The notes below the pieces were generated by a model, which was not told the origin of the DNA, ran no database searches, and saw only the letters and a program-made list of their open reading frames with translations. The position numbers and the translations under genes are program-made. Below are positions 31,772 through 40,291 of a DNA stretch of 64,000 nt, piece after piece (the stretch's first letter is position 1; each line of letters begins with the position of its first letter). This DNA is from Pseudomonas siliginis (GTDB lineage Bacteria; Pseudomonadota; Gammaproteobacteria; Pseudomonadales; Pseudomonadaceae). The stretch lies in the NCBI RefSeq assembly GCF_019145195.1, contig NZ_JAHSTW010000013.1, positions 62,001 through 126,000 on the forward strand, written 5' to 3'.

Positions 31772-32724
31772 GGTCGCGCTTCATCAGTGTCCGGCTTGAG
31801 CGAATGATCGCGGCCCAGGCCCGAGACGTGTTGTTTGGGGGATTCGTCAGGCTCGCCAGGGGCTTTTTCGCCCTTTTCCTTGCCTTCGGCGGACATGTGC
31901 TCGATCACTGCATTCATCTCCGCGCCGAGCAACAAGACTGCGGAGGAAATGTAGAAATACAGCAAGAGCACGATGATCGCCCCGATGCTGCCATACATCG
32001 CGTTGTAGTTGGCGAAGGTTTTCACGTAAAAGGCAAAACCCAATGAGGCAAGGATCCACACCACCACGGCCAGCACTGAACCTGGGGTGATGAAACGGAA
32101 TTCCTGTTTGACGTCGGGCATCACGTAATAGATCAGCGCCACCGCGACCATCATCAGAATCACGATCACCGGCCAGCGGGCGATCGTCCACACCGTGACG
32201 ATGAAGTATTCCAGCCCCACTTGTGCGGCAATCCAGCCCATCACCTGCGGCCCGAGCACCATCAGCGCAGCAGCGATCAGCAGCATGCCGGCGATGCCGA
32301 CGGTGTAGACGATCGACAGGGGAAAACGCTTCCAGATCGGCCGGCCTTCGACCACGTCGTAGGCGGCATTCATCGCGCTCATCATCAGGCGCACGCCGGC
32401 GGACGCGGTGTACAGGGCGATCACGATACCGATGGACAGCAGGCCACCCTTGGATTGCTGCAACTGGTCGATCACCGGGTTGACCTGCTCCAGCGCCTGC
32501 GGCGGCAGCACCAGTTCGGATTGCAGACGCAGCCAGGAGAAGAAATCCGGCAGGTGCAGGAAACCGATCAGGGCGATCAGGAAAAGAATGAACGGGAAAA
32601 GCGAGAACAGCATCTGGTAGGCCAGTGCCGAGGCGTAGGTCGACATTTCGTCATCGACGAACTCAGTGACCGTGCGCACCATCACCCGGTGCAGGGGCAG
32701 ACCTTTCATGTCCGGAAATATCAT
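31768..32724 (-). CDS. YihY/BrkB-family inner-membrane protein
   Basis: A 318-residue protein with six membrane helices, starting at the ATG at 32724 behind AAGGAG. The family signature is STYASALAYQMLFSLFPFILFLIALIGFL, with later helices LLSIGIVIALYTASAGVRLMMSAMNAAYDV and YGSIGAIIVLLLYFYISSAVLLLGAEMNAVIE. A charged C-terminal tail follows. It was once called ribonuclease BN by error; the true role is unknown, perhaps transport. It is followed by def with a 4-bp overlap. Confidence 0.9.
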   Translation of the reverse strand: MIFPDMKGLPLHRVMVRTVTEFVDDEMSTYASALAYQMLFSLFPFILFLIALIGFLHLPDFFSWLRLQSELVLPPQALEQVNPVIDQLQQSKGGLLSIGIVIALYTASAGVRLMMSAMNAAYDVVEGRPIWKRFPLSIVYTVGIAGMLLIAAALMVLGPQVMGWIAAQVGLEYFIVTVWTIARWPVIVILMMVAVALIYYVMPDVKQEFRFITPGSVLAVVVWILASLGFAFYVKTFANYNAMYGSIGAIIVLLLYFYISSAVLLLGAEMNAVIEHMSAEGKEKGEKAPGEPDESPKQHVSGLGRDHSLKPDTDEARP

Positions 32725-32837
32725 TCGCGTCTCCTTGCGCCGCAAAAGGTTGAAGTCGTGGCGACTCAGGGGCCGTTTTTTACCTCAAGGTAGCCTACTT
32801 GGCGATCCTTCGGCGGATGACCGCAGGGTTCTGATAC

Positions 32838-32862
32838 AAAAACGGCCATCCTTGGATGGCCG
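32838..32862 (-). terminator. Terminator of the csbD-like gene
   Basis: A CGGCCATCC / GGATGGCCG stem; on the minus strand it is followed by TTTTTG. It lies 26 bp after the CsbD stop codon. Confidence 0.88.
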
Positions 32863-32887
32863 CTCGTGTGATTCGTTCAAGGCTCGC

Positions 32888-33079
32888 TTACGCCTTGTCG
32901 ACGCCTTTTTTCACAGCGTCCTTGGCGTTGCCGACCGCTTGCTGGGCTTCACCTTTTTTCTCTTGAACCTTGCCTTCGGCACGCATCTTATCGTTGTCAG
33001 TAGCTTTGCCGACGCCTTGCTTGATATTGCCGACGGCTTCGTTGGCCATGCCTTTTACTTTATCGCCTGTGCTACTCAT
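32888..33079 (-). CDS. CsbD-family stress protein
   Basis: A 63-residue, highly charged, helical protein: MSSTGDKVKGMANEAVGNIKQGVGKAT, then AEGKVQEKKGEAQQAVGNAKDAVKKG. The repeated GxxxxxGxxKxxxGKxT pattern is the CsbD family mark; members are abundant in stationary phase and under general stress. It starts at the ATG at 33079 with GGAG upstream and ends in a clear terminator. It is a single gene. Confidence 0.93.
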   Translation of the reverse strand: MSSTGDKVKGMANEAVGNIKQGVGKATDNDKMRAEGKVQEKKGEAQQAVGNAKDAVKKGVDKA

Positions 33080-33273
33080 GGTGTTTCTCCGTGAAGCATA
33101 AAGGGAAGAAAAGTCATTACGTAACGATTGACCGGTGCGCTTTGCGCCGAGTTTCATTTATTTTGCCGGCATTTCGTCTTGGCATGCAGGTTGCGCTTTA
33201 TGTTTGCCGGCGTTGCCCCGAGAATGCTCAGCCTACGGGCGCTGAGCCCGGCACACCGATTCGCAGGAATGTC

Positions 33274-33651
33274 ATGAAGCTCAATAAAACCCAGGCCATC
33301 GCCCGTCGCAACCAGGAACTGGGCGGCGCCGTGCTCGGCACCAACAACTGCCACTTCGCCGAACTGAACCGTAACCGCAATATCTGGTGGTTCGACCTGC
33401 CGGTGTCGCGCTTGGCCATCGGTCAGTACGAGTGGATTCACTTGCTGCTGCACACCCCGGCCACCGATGAGTTGCTGCACCTGAAAGTGCCCACGGTGTT
33501 CCTGCGCGAAAAGCTCGAAGGCCTGGTGATTCGCAATGAAGGCAAGCGCAAGGCGGCGTTGAGCCTGGAATTGAGTGCGGACAAGGATTCGTACCTGCAG
33601 GACATGCGTCCGGCCGGGACCAATGTGAATTTTGCACCGTTTCGTCAGTAA
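33274..33651 (+). CDS. Conserved hypothetical Pseudomonas protein
   Basis: A 125-residue protein from the ATG at 33274, which has CAGGA 6 bp upstream; the frame is open back to 33091 but the added part is Arg/Cys-rich and unlikely. It has no signal peptide or membrane helix. Features are NRNIWWFDLPVSRL, EWIHLLLHTPATDELLHLKVPTVFLREKLEGLVIR and an Arg/Lys-rich loop. It looks like a compact alpha/beta cytosolic domain. I do not recognise a function. It is a single gene ending at a REP doublet. Confidence 0.8.
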   Translation: MKLNKTQAIARRNQELGGAVLGTNNCHFAELNRNRNIWWFDLPVSRLAIGQYEWIHLLLHTPATDELLHLKVPTVFLREKLEGLVIRNEGKRKAALSLELSADKDSYLQDMRPAGTNVNFAPFRQ

Positions 33652-33655
33652 CAGC

Positions 33656-33737
33656 TTCGCGAGCAGGCTCGCTCCCACACTCAACCGCGTTCGCCAGTTG
33701 CAACACGGTCAAATGTGGGAGCGAGCCTGCTCGCGAA
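33656..33737. repeat. REP doublet, tail-to-tail
   Basis: REP copies at 33656-33678 and 33715-33737 in inverted order with a 36-bp spacer, right after the hypothetical gene. Confidence 0.92.
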
Positions 33738-33780
33738 GGCGGCTCCACAGTTGATACAAGTCTAAAGTCACGCACCAACA

Positions 33781-33807
33781 AAAAGCCCCGCATCTGCGGG
33801 GCTTTTT
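33781..33807. terminator. Rho-independent terminator of fadD1
   Basis: AAAAGCCCCGCA-TC-TGCGGGGCTTTTT forms a strong stem with A/T runs on both sides, so it can act on both strands; it lies 3 bp after the fadD1 stop. Confidence 0.93.
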
Positions 33808-33809
33808 AT

Positions 33810-35507
33810 TTACGCGGCAGACTTGGCCTTGATCTTCTTCAGCTCTTCATCCCGCAATTCGCGGCGCAGGATCTTGCCGACGTTGGTAGTCGGCAGCGCA
33901 TCGCGGAATTCCACCGAGCGCGGCACTTTGTAGCCGGTTACGTTGGCGCGCATGTGGTCCATGACCTGTTCTTTGGTCAGGGTCACGCCCGGTTTGGCGA
34001 CGATGAAAATCTTGATCGCCTCACCCGACTTCTCGTCCGGCACGCCAATCGCCGCGCACTGCAATACGCCCGGCAAAGTCGCCAGCACGTCTTCCAGTTC
34101 GTTCGGATAGACGTTGAAGCCAGACACCAGAATCATGTCCTTCTTGCGATCGACGATGCGCATGTAGCCGTCCGGCTGGATCAGCGCGATGTCACCGGTT
34201 TTCAGCCAGCCGTCGCTGTCGAGCATTTCATCGGTGGCTTCCTGACGCTGCCAGTAACCCTTCATCACTTGCGGGCCCTTGACGCACAGCTCGCCGATTT
34301 CGCCCAGCGGCTGCTCGACACCGGCATCGTCGATGACTTTGCACAGGGTCGACGGCACCGGAATGCCGATGGTGCCGATCTGGATGTGCTGGATCGGGTT
34401 GACCGTGGCCACCGGGCTGGTTTCGGTCATGCCGTAGCCTTCGCAGATGGCGCAACCGGTCACGGCTTTCCAGCGCTCGGCTGCGGCCAGTTGCAGGGCC
34501 ATGCCGCCGGACAGGGTGACTTTCAGCGCGGAGAAATCCAGTTTGCGGAAACCTTCGTTGTTGCACAGCGCCACGAAGAGCGTGTTCAGACCGACGAAAC
34601 CGCTGAACTTCCACTTCGACAGTTCCTTGACCATCGCCGGCAGGTCGCGCGGGTTGCTGATCAGGATGTTGTGGTTGCCGATCAGCATCATCGCCATGCA
34701 GTGAAAGGTGAATGCGTAGATGTGATACAGCGGCAGCGGCGTGATCAGGATCTCGCAGCCTTCGTTGAGGTTGGAGCCCATCAGCGCCTTGCATTGCAGC
34801 ATGTTGGCGACCAGGTTGCGGTGCGTGAGCATCGCGCCCTTGGCCACGCCGGTGGTGCCGCCGGTGTATTGCAGCACCGCGACATCGCCGCTGTCCGGGT
34901 TGGCTTCGGCCACTGGCTGGCCGTGGCCCTTGCTCAGGACGTCGTTGAATTTGATGGCTTTGGGCAAGTGATAGGCCGGGACCATTTTCTTCACGTACTT
35001 GATGACGCTGTTGATCAGCAGGCGCTTGATCGGCGGCAGCAGGTCGGCGACTTCGGTGACGATGACGTGCTTGACCCCGGTTTTCGGCACCACGGCTTCG
35101 GCCAGGTGCGCCATGTTCGCCAAGCACACCAGGGCTTTGGCGCCGGAGTCGTTGAATTGGTGTTCCATTTCCCGCGCGGTGTACAGCGGGTTGGTGTTGA
35201 CCACGATCAGCCCGGCGCGAATGGCACCGAAGACCGCGACCGGGTACTGCAGGACGTTGGGCAGTTGCACGGCGATTCGATCACCGGGCTGCAAGTCGGT
35301 ATGCTGTTGCAGATACGCGGCAAAGGCACCGGACAGCTCGTACAGCTCACCGTAGGTGATTGTCTTGCCGAGGTTGCTGAAAGCCGGTTTGTTGGCGAAG
35401 CGTTGGCAGGATTGCTTCAACACTGCCTGAATGTTCGGATACTCGTCTGGATTGATCTCGGCTGCGATTCCAGCCGGGTACTTATCCTTCCAAAAGTCTT
35501 CGATCAT
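33810..35507 (-). CDS. fadD1: Long-chain fatty-acid-CoA ligase FadD1
   Basis: A 565-residue enzyme that activates long-chain fatty acids for beta-oxidation at the inner membrane face. The AMP-binding signature is LQYTGGTTGVAKGAMLTHRN; further motifs are GYGMTETSP, GWLKTGDIALIQPDGYMRIVDRKKDMILVSGFNVYP, and the catalytic lysine region VGKILRREL. It lies 347 bp downstream of a second ligase on the same strand, as fadD2-fadD1 in P. aeruginosa. The start ATG has GAGGAG upstream. Confidence 0.93.
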   Translation of the reverse strand: MIEDFWKDKYPAGIAAEINPDEYPNIQAVLKQSCQRFANKPAFSNLGKTITYGELYELSGAFAAYLQQHTDLQPGDRIAVQLPNVLQYPVAVFGAIRAGLIVVNTNPLYTAREMEHQFNDSGAKALVCLANMAHLAEAVVPKTGVKHVIVTEVADLLPPIKRLLINSVIKYVKKMVPAYHLPKAIKFNDVLSKGHGQPVAEANPDSGDVAVLQYTGGTTGVAKGAMLTHRNLVANMLQCKALMGSNLNEGCEILITPLPLYHIYAFTFHCMAMMLIGNHNILISNPRDLPAMVKELSKWKFSGFVGLNTLFVALCNNEGFRKLDFSALKVTLSGGMALQLAAAERWKAVTGCAICEGYGMTETSPVATVNPIQHIQIGTIGIPVPSTLCKVIDDAGVEQPLGEIGELCVKGPQVMKGYWQRQEATDEMLDSDGWLKTGDIALIQPDGYMRIVDRKKDMILVSGFNVYPNELEDVLATLPGVLQCAAIGVPDEKSGEAIKIFIVAKPGVTLTKEQVMDHMRANVTGYKVPRSVEFRDALPTTNVGKILRRELRDEELKKIKAKSAA

Positions 35508-35854
35508 GGAAGCCCACTCCTCAGCAACGCGAATTCTTCACCGCATTTGATGCGATTATTATTGGTGTGTGTTTTGTATTGGTGAATCCGGCGTTTTACA
35601 GGCCGAGAAGTCACAAAGCGCGCCGAGAGTAGCAGCTTTGCCAAGGGTCGACCAGAGCCAAAAGAGGCCCCTACAGTCATATTGATGACTCAAGACTTGC
35701 CAGCGGTCATTTTAGAGCAAAAATCCTATAACTCCCTAAAACCCCCGAATTCAGCGGGCACAAAAGATTCGCGAGCCGGCTCGCCCCCACAGAAAGCATC
35801 GATACCTGTGGGAGCGAGCCTGCTCGCGAATGTCACAAGCGCTGCGGTTCAGGC
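35508..35854. other. Gap between fadD2 and fadD1
   Basis: 347 bp with no gene. The part next to fadD1 is AT-rich (CACACCAATAATAATCG on the minus strand) and likely holds a separate fadD1 promoter. The part next to fadD2 holds a REP doublet at 35768-35830. Confidence 0.7.
35768..35830. repeat. REP doublet, first copy mutated
   Basis: Copies at 35768-35790 and 35808-35830 with only 17 bp between. The first copy has two changes (GAGCCGGCTCGCCCCC instead of GAGCAGGCTCGCTCCC). Confidence 0.88.
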
Positions 35855-37543
35855 CTAGGCGATATCCCGCAACTCGCGCCGCAGAATTTTCCCTACAGGC
35901 GTCATCGGCAACGACTCACGCAACACGATGTGTTTCGGCACTTTGTAGGCCGTGAAATTCTCTTTGCAGTACGCCTTCAGCTCTTCCAGGCTGACCCCGC
36001 TCTCCCGCGCCACCACAAACAGCTTCACCGCCTCTCCCGAACGTTCGTCCGGCACGCCGATCACCGCGCAGTTGGCGACTTTCGGGTGAGCCATGACCAC
36101 GTCTTCGATTTCGTTGGGGTACACGTTGAAGCCTGAGACGATGATCATGTCCTTCTTACGATCGACGATGCGCACAAAACCGTCCGGGTCGATCACGGCG
36201 ATATCACCGGACTTGAACCAGCCTTCGGCATCGAGCACTTCGGCGGTGGCTTCGGGTTTGTTCCAGTAGCCCTTCATGATCTGCGGGCCTTTGATGCACA
36301 GCTCGCCGCGCTCGCCCAGCGGCTGTTCGACGCCGTCATCGTTGATGATTTTCACCAGCGTACCCGGCACCGGCAGGCCCACCGTGCCCAGACGCGACTG
36401 ATCGCCGTAAGGGTTGGTGCAGGCCACTGGCGAGGTTTCGGTCAGGCCGTAGCCTTCGGTGATACGGCAACCGGTCATCTGCTCCCAGCGCTCGGCGGTG
36501 GCCTTGACCAGCGCGGTGCCGCCGGAGTTGGTCAGCTTCAGACTGGAGAAATCCAAGGTCTTGAAGTCAGGGTGATCCATCAGCGCAACGAACAAGGTGT
36601 TCAAACCCAGCAGCGCCGAGAAACGCCAGTTCTTCAGTTCCTTGATGAAGCCGGCGATGTCGCGCGGATTGGAGATCAACACGTTGTGGTTGCCGGACAC
36701 CATCATGCACATGCAATTCGCAGTGAAGGCATAGATGTGGTACAGCGGCAGCGGCGCGATCATCACCTCCTGGCCCTCGCGCAATAGCGGCTGGCCGTCC
36801 GGCCCGAGCTGGGCGAGGCAGGCGCGCACCTGCTGCATGTTCGCCACCAGATTGCCGTGGGTGAGCATCGCGCCCTTGGCCAGGCCGGTGGTGCCGCCGG
36901 TGTATTGCAGCACGGCGATGTCATCGAGACCGACGTTCAGCGGTTTGATGCCCAGGCCGCGGCCCATGCGCAGCGCGCTTTTGAACGAGGTCGCTTGCGG
37001 CAGCGAATACTCGGGAACCAGTTTCTTCACTTTGCTGACCACTGTATTGACCAGCCAGCCTTTGGCGGTGGGCATCAAGTCGCCCATCTTCGCTTCGATC
37101 AAATATTGGATGTCAGTGTCGGGCAGCACTTCCTGGACTTTCTGTCCGAACAGATTCAGGTAGACCAGCGCACGTGCGCCGGAATCCTTGAACTGGTGGC
37201 GCATTTCCCGTGGCGTGTACAACGGGTTGGTGTTGACCACGATCAGCCCGGCGCGCAGCGCGCCGAACACGGCAATCGGATAATGCAGGACGTTGGGCAT
37301 CTGCACCGCAATGCGATCCCCCGGCACCAGATCGGTATGGGCCTGCAGGTAACCGGCGAACGCCGCGCTCTGGCGCTCGAGTTCGGCGTAGGTCAGGGTG
37401 ATGCCCATGCTGCTGAACGCCGGGCGGTCAGCGAACTTCTTGCAGGAACGCTCAAACACTTCGATGACCGACTTGAACTCGCCCATGTCGATGTCCAGCG
37501 GTACGCCGGCCGGGCGTTTGTCATTCCAGAAATCAGGTTGCAT
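35855..37543 (-). CDS. fadD2: Long-chain fatty-acid-CoA ligase FadD2
   Basis: A 562-residue enzyme from the ATG at 37543 (MQPDFWNDKRPAGVPLDIDM). It shares the full motif set with fadD1: YTGGTTGLAKGAMLTHGN, GYGLTETSPVACTNPYGDQ, GWFKSGDIAVIDPDGFVRIVDRKKDMIIVSGFNVYP, VGKILRREL. The frame extends upstream to 37687 without family support. The message carries GAGGAC and AAGAACAATG at the start, an AAnAAnAA stretch overlapping the start codon that could be bound by Hfq/Crc. The divergent neighbour is the hydrolase gene, as in P. aeruginosa. Confidence 0.92.
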   Translation of the reverse strand: MQPDFWNDKRPAGVPLDIDMGEFKSVIEVFERSCKKFADRPAFSSMGITLTYAELERQSAAFAGYLQAHTDLVPGDRIAVQMPNVLHYPIAVFGALRAGLIVVNTNPLYTPREMRHQFKDSGARALVYLNLFGQKVQEVLPDTDIQYLIEAKMGDLMPTAKGWLVNTVVSKVKKLVPEYSLPQATSFKSALRMGRGLGIKPLNVGLDDIAVLQYTGGTTGLAKGAMLTHGNLVANMQQVRACLAQLGPDGQPLLREGQEVMIAPLPLYHIYAFTANCMCMMVSGNHNVLISNPRDIAGFIKELKNWRFSALLGLNTLFVALMDHPDFKTLDFSSLKLTNSGGTALVKATAERWEQMTGCRITEGYGLTETSPVACTNPYGDQSRLGTVGLPVPGTLVKIINDDGVEQPLGERGELCIKGPQIMKGYWNKPEATAEVLDAEGWFKSGDIAVIDPDGFVRIVDRKKDMIIVSGFNVYPNEIEDVVMAHPKVANCAVIGVPDERSGEAVKLFVVARESGVSLEELKAYCKENFTAYKVPKHIVLRESLPMTPVGKILRRELRDIA

Positions 37544-37768
37544 TGTTCTTGTCCTCTTTACCTGAGCCGATCCGGGAGCCGCTTTCTGTCGTTTCTGCTT
37601 CGTCCATGGAAGGCGAAAAGCACAAAGCGGAGCTTCACGGACACTAGCAGCTATGGCCATTGAGGCAAATATGACGCAAGCCCTCATTGATCCCGTGAAT
37701 CTTCCTGCCGTGGCGTGAGCTGATCAGACGCGCTATACACTGTGGCGATGCTGAGCAAAGGAATCGCC

Positions 37769-38713
37769 ATGACCCACGACACCTTCTGGCTGGACGCGAG
37801 TGACCGCAGCCGCCTGTACATCAACCGCTGGCTGCCGGCCACGCCATTGAAAGCGGTGATTCTGCTGGCCCATGGCATGGCCGAACACAGCGCTCGCTAC
37901 GCTCGACTCGCCGACACGTTTTGCGACAAAGACTATGGTGTTTACGCACCGGATCTGCGCGGCCATGGTCGCACCGCTGACAACGGCACCCTTGGCCATT
38001 TCGCCGATGACGATGGCTGGTGCAAGGTGGTTGGCGATCTGGCCAGCCTCAACCAGCATATCGGCCAGCAACATCCCGGCGTGCCGATCATCCTGCTCGG
38101 CCACAGCATGGGCAGCTACATCGCCCAAGGCTATTTGTTGCACCACAGTGCCAGTCTGCACGGGGCGATTCTCAGTGGCTCGAATTACCAGCCAGTGGCG
38201 CTGTATCGCGCCGCCCGGCAGATTGCCCGGCTGGAAAAACTGCGTCAGGGCGGCAAGGGCCGCAGTGCGTTGATCGAGTGGCTGTCGTTCGGCTCGTTCA
38301 ACAATAAATTCAAACCGGTGCGGACCCGTTTCGACTGGCTGAGCCGCGATCCGGCCGAGGTCGACAAGTACGCCGCCGACCCGTTGTGCGGCTTTCGCTG
38401 CACCAATCAGCTGTGGATCGACCTGCTCGGCGGCTTGCAGCAAATCAGCAAAGCGTCCAATCTCGCGCAGATCGATCCGGGCCTGCCGTTGCTGGTGATT
38501 GGCGGCGAATGTGATCCGGTGAGCGAGGGCAAGCGTCTGACAGATCTGGCCAATGCCTTGCGCACGGCCGGCAGCCAGCACCTGCAACTGAAGATCTACC
38601 CGCAGGCCCGGCACGAATTGTTCAATGAAAGCAATCGCGACGAAGTGACCGCCGATGTGCTCGCCTGGATCGACCAGGCCCTGAGCCACCGGCGCCCGCA
38701 GCGCAGCGAATAA
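37769..38713 (+). CDS. Alpha/beta hydrolase (monoacylglycerol-lipase-like)
   Basis: A 314-residue serine hydrolase from the ATG at 37769 with AAAGGA upstream. The oxyanion region is ILLAHGMAEHSARYARLADTF, the nucleophile elbow is LLGHSMGSYIAQGY (Ser in GHSMG), the acid is in GECDPVSEG, and the catalytic His is in YPQARHELFNE. It resembles monoacylglycerol lipase / lysophospholipase (PldB-like). No signal peptide is visible. Its place next to the two fatty-acyl-CoA ligases suggests that it frees fatty acids for them. Confidence 0.9.
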   Translation: MTHDTFWLDASDRSRLYINRWLPATPLKAVILLAHGMAEHSARYARLADTFCDKDYGVYAPDLRGHGRTADNGTLGHFADDDGWCKVVGDLASLNQHIGQQHPGVPIILLGHSMGSYIAQGYLLHHSASLHGAILSGSNYQPVALYRAARQIARLEKLRQGGKGRSALIEWLSFGSFNNKFKPVRTRFDWLSRDPAEVDKYAADPLCGFRCTNQLWIDLLGGLQQISKASNLAQIDPGLPLLVIGGECDPVSEGKRLTDLANALRTAGSQHLQLKIYPQARHELFNESNRDEVTADVLAWIDQALSHRRPQRSE

Positions 38714-38756
38714 TTTTTTGTGGATTGACTGAAATCCGTCACAGGAATCGAAACCG

Positions 38757-39227
38757 ATGACCCAGGTAACCAACATCCCTTACGAAGCCCTTGAAGTCGG
38801 CCAGACCGCCAGCTACAGCAAGACTGTCGAAGAGCGCGACATTCAGCTGTTCGCCGCGATGTCAGGCGACCACAACCCGGTGCACCTGGACGCCGAGTTT
38901 GCCGCCGCCAGCATGTTCAAGGAGCGCATCGCCCACGGCATGTTCAGCGGTGCGCTGATCAGCGCAGCGGTGGCCTGTGAATTGCCTGGACCAGGCACCA
39001 TTTATATCGGTCAGCAGATGAGCTTTCAGAAGCCGGTGAAGATCGGCGACACGTTGACGGTGCGCCTGGAGATTCTGGAGAAGCTGCCGAAATTCCGCGT
39101 GCGCATTGCCACTCGCGTATTCAACCAGCGTGATGAATTGGTGGTGGATGGCGAGGCGCAGATTCTCGCGCCGCGCAAACAGCAGACGGTCACGCTGCCG
39201 ACTTTGCCGGCGATCAGTATCGGTTGA
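38757..39227 (+). CDS. MaoC-like (R)-enoyl-CoA hydratase
   Basis: A 156-residue hot-dog-fold hydratase of the PhaJ type. The hydratase motif with catalytic Asp and His is FAAMSGDHNPVHLDAEFAAASMFKERIAHGM; YIGQQMSFQKPVKIGDTLTV follows. PhaJ enzymes turn enoyl-CoA of beta-oxidation into (R)-3-hydroxyacyl-CoA for polyhydroxyalkanoate or related routes. It follows the hydrolase gene by 43 bp on the same strand with its own AGGA site, so both form an operon divergent from fadD2-fadD1. Confidence 0.9.
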   Translation: MTQVTNIPYEALEVGQTASYSKTVEERDIQLFAAMSGDHNPVHLDAEFAAASMFKERIAHGMFSGALISAAVACELPGPGTIYIGQQMSFQKPVKIGDTLTVRLEILEKLPKFRVRIATRVFNQRDELVVDGEAQILAPRKQQTVTLPTLPAISIG

Positions 39228-39246
39228 TCAGTCGCACAAAATAAAA

Positions 39247-39333
39247 GTGGGAGCGAGCCTGCTCGCGAAATGGTCGTGTCAGCAAAAGCAACATTGCATG
39301 ACACACCGAATTCGCGAGCAGGCTCGCTCCCAC
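39247..39333. repeat. REP doublet (87-bp type)
   Basis: Inverted REP copies at 39247-39269 and 39311-39333; the spacer has GTGTCAG and GCATGACAC arms. Confidence 0.92.
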
Positions 39334-39350
39334 AGTTGTTTCAGTGCAGC

Positions 39351-39818
39351 TTAAGAGTTGGCACGAGCCTGGTTACGCAGGGCTTTCACCTGGTCGTGGT
39401 TGCGTTGTACGCCGTGGTACTGACGCTCAACCAGATCCTTGATGCCCACCAGATTGTGCTTGTTGATCTTCTCGATCGCTTCACGATAAGCCTTCAGCGC
39501 ATGGTCTTCACCGCGCTCTGCTTCGTTCAGCACAGCCTCTTCGTCTTTACCGGTGAACATGGATTTGACGTCGACCCAGCGACGGTGCAGATCACCGGCA
39601 ACGCTGGTCGAGGTTTCCGGATCGCCGCCCAGCGAACGTACCTGAGCCTGCAGCTCGGCTGCTGCGGTGGCGCAATCAGCGGAGCGAGTCACGAACAGGG
39701 TTTTCAGTTCTGGGTGCTTGATGTCTTCAGCGCAAGTCTTGAACCCTTCCTGACCGTCCTTGCAGGTTTCAATCAGGTCGTTGAGTACAGAAATGGCTTC
39801 TTTTTTCATGTCGGTCAT
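39351..39818 (-). CDS. PA2169-family four-helix-bundle protein (DUF2383)
   Basis: A 155-residue protein with AAGGA 9 bp before the ATG at 39818. It is a ferritin-like helical bundle: KEAISVLNDLIETCKDGQEGFKTCAEDIKHPELKTLF, then HRRWVDVKSMFTGKDEEAVLNEAERGEDHALKAYREAI, with conserved Glu/His typical of the family. Homologues are found mostly in fluorescent pseudomonads and related bacteria, and are often stress-induced. No metal-binding pair is certain. It is a single gene after a REP doublet. Confidence 0.88.
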   Translation of the reverse strand: MTDMKKEAISVLNDLIETCKDGQEGFKTCAEDIKHPELKTLFVTRSADCATAAAELQAQVRSLGGDPETSTSVAGDLHRRWVDVKSMFTGKDEEAVLNEAERGEDHALKAYREAIEKINKHNLVGIKDLVERQYHGVQRNHDQVKALRNQARANS

Positions 39819-40024
39819 TTTTCAATTCCTTGCGATGGGTTGAAGATGCAAGGGATATTGCAGTGTGCGTGCCAGCTTTTTGATCGGATAAAAAACCTTT
39901 ATTTTCAACAACTTACAAAAGATTGAACCATCTGTATGCTGGTTTTTTGCATGATCTGTCATTTGGCCTGCATGCAGAATGCCTGTATTTTCCAGGCTGT
40001 GATGTGAATCGATGAAGCGTGCTG

Positions 40025-40261
40025 ATGAATCCGGAAAAACTCGAACTGCTGATCACCCGCGAAATGCCCTTCGGCAAGTACAAAGGGCGGATCATTGCCG
40101 ACCTGCCTGGCCCCTATCTGAACTGGTTTGCCCGTGAAGGCTTTCCCCACGGTGAACTCGGTGGCCTGCTGGCGCTGATGCAGGAGATCGACCATAACGG
40201 CCTGTCCGACCTGCTCGAGCCGCTGCGCGCAAAACACGGCAAACCCGCCCCGCGCCACTGA
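40025..40261 (+). CDS. DUF3820-family protein
   Basis: A 78-residue protein. The conserved core is MPFGKYKGRIIADLPGPYLNWFAREGFPHGELGGLLALM, the defining DUF3820 pattern (MPFGKYKG, then WF). The family has been called putative quorum-sensing-regulated virulence factor, without known chemistry. I choose the ATG at 40025; the GTG two codons earlier is possible, and no strong ribosome site separates them. It is followed 30 bp later by the aminotransferase gene. Confidence 0.85.
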   Translation: MNPEKLELLITREMPFGKYKGRIIADLPGPYLNWFAREGFPHGELGGLLALMQEIDHNGLSDLLEPLRAKHGKPAPRH

Positions 40262-40291
40262 CGCGCCCTTCCCTCTTGAGCCTTGCCGACC

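Noticed and set aside
33954..35585. 543-codon plus-strand frame opposite fadD1
   Set aside because: It is a mirror frame of the ligase gene with His/Asp/Arg-rich sequence and no domain; fadD1 has all family motifs.
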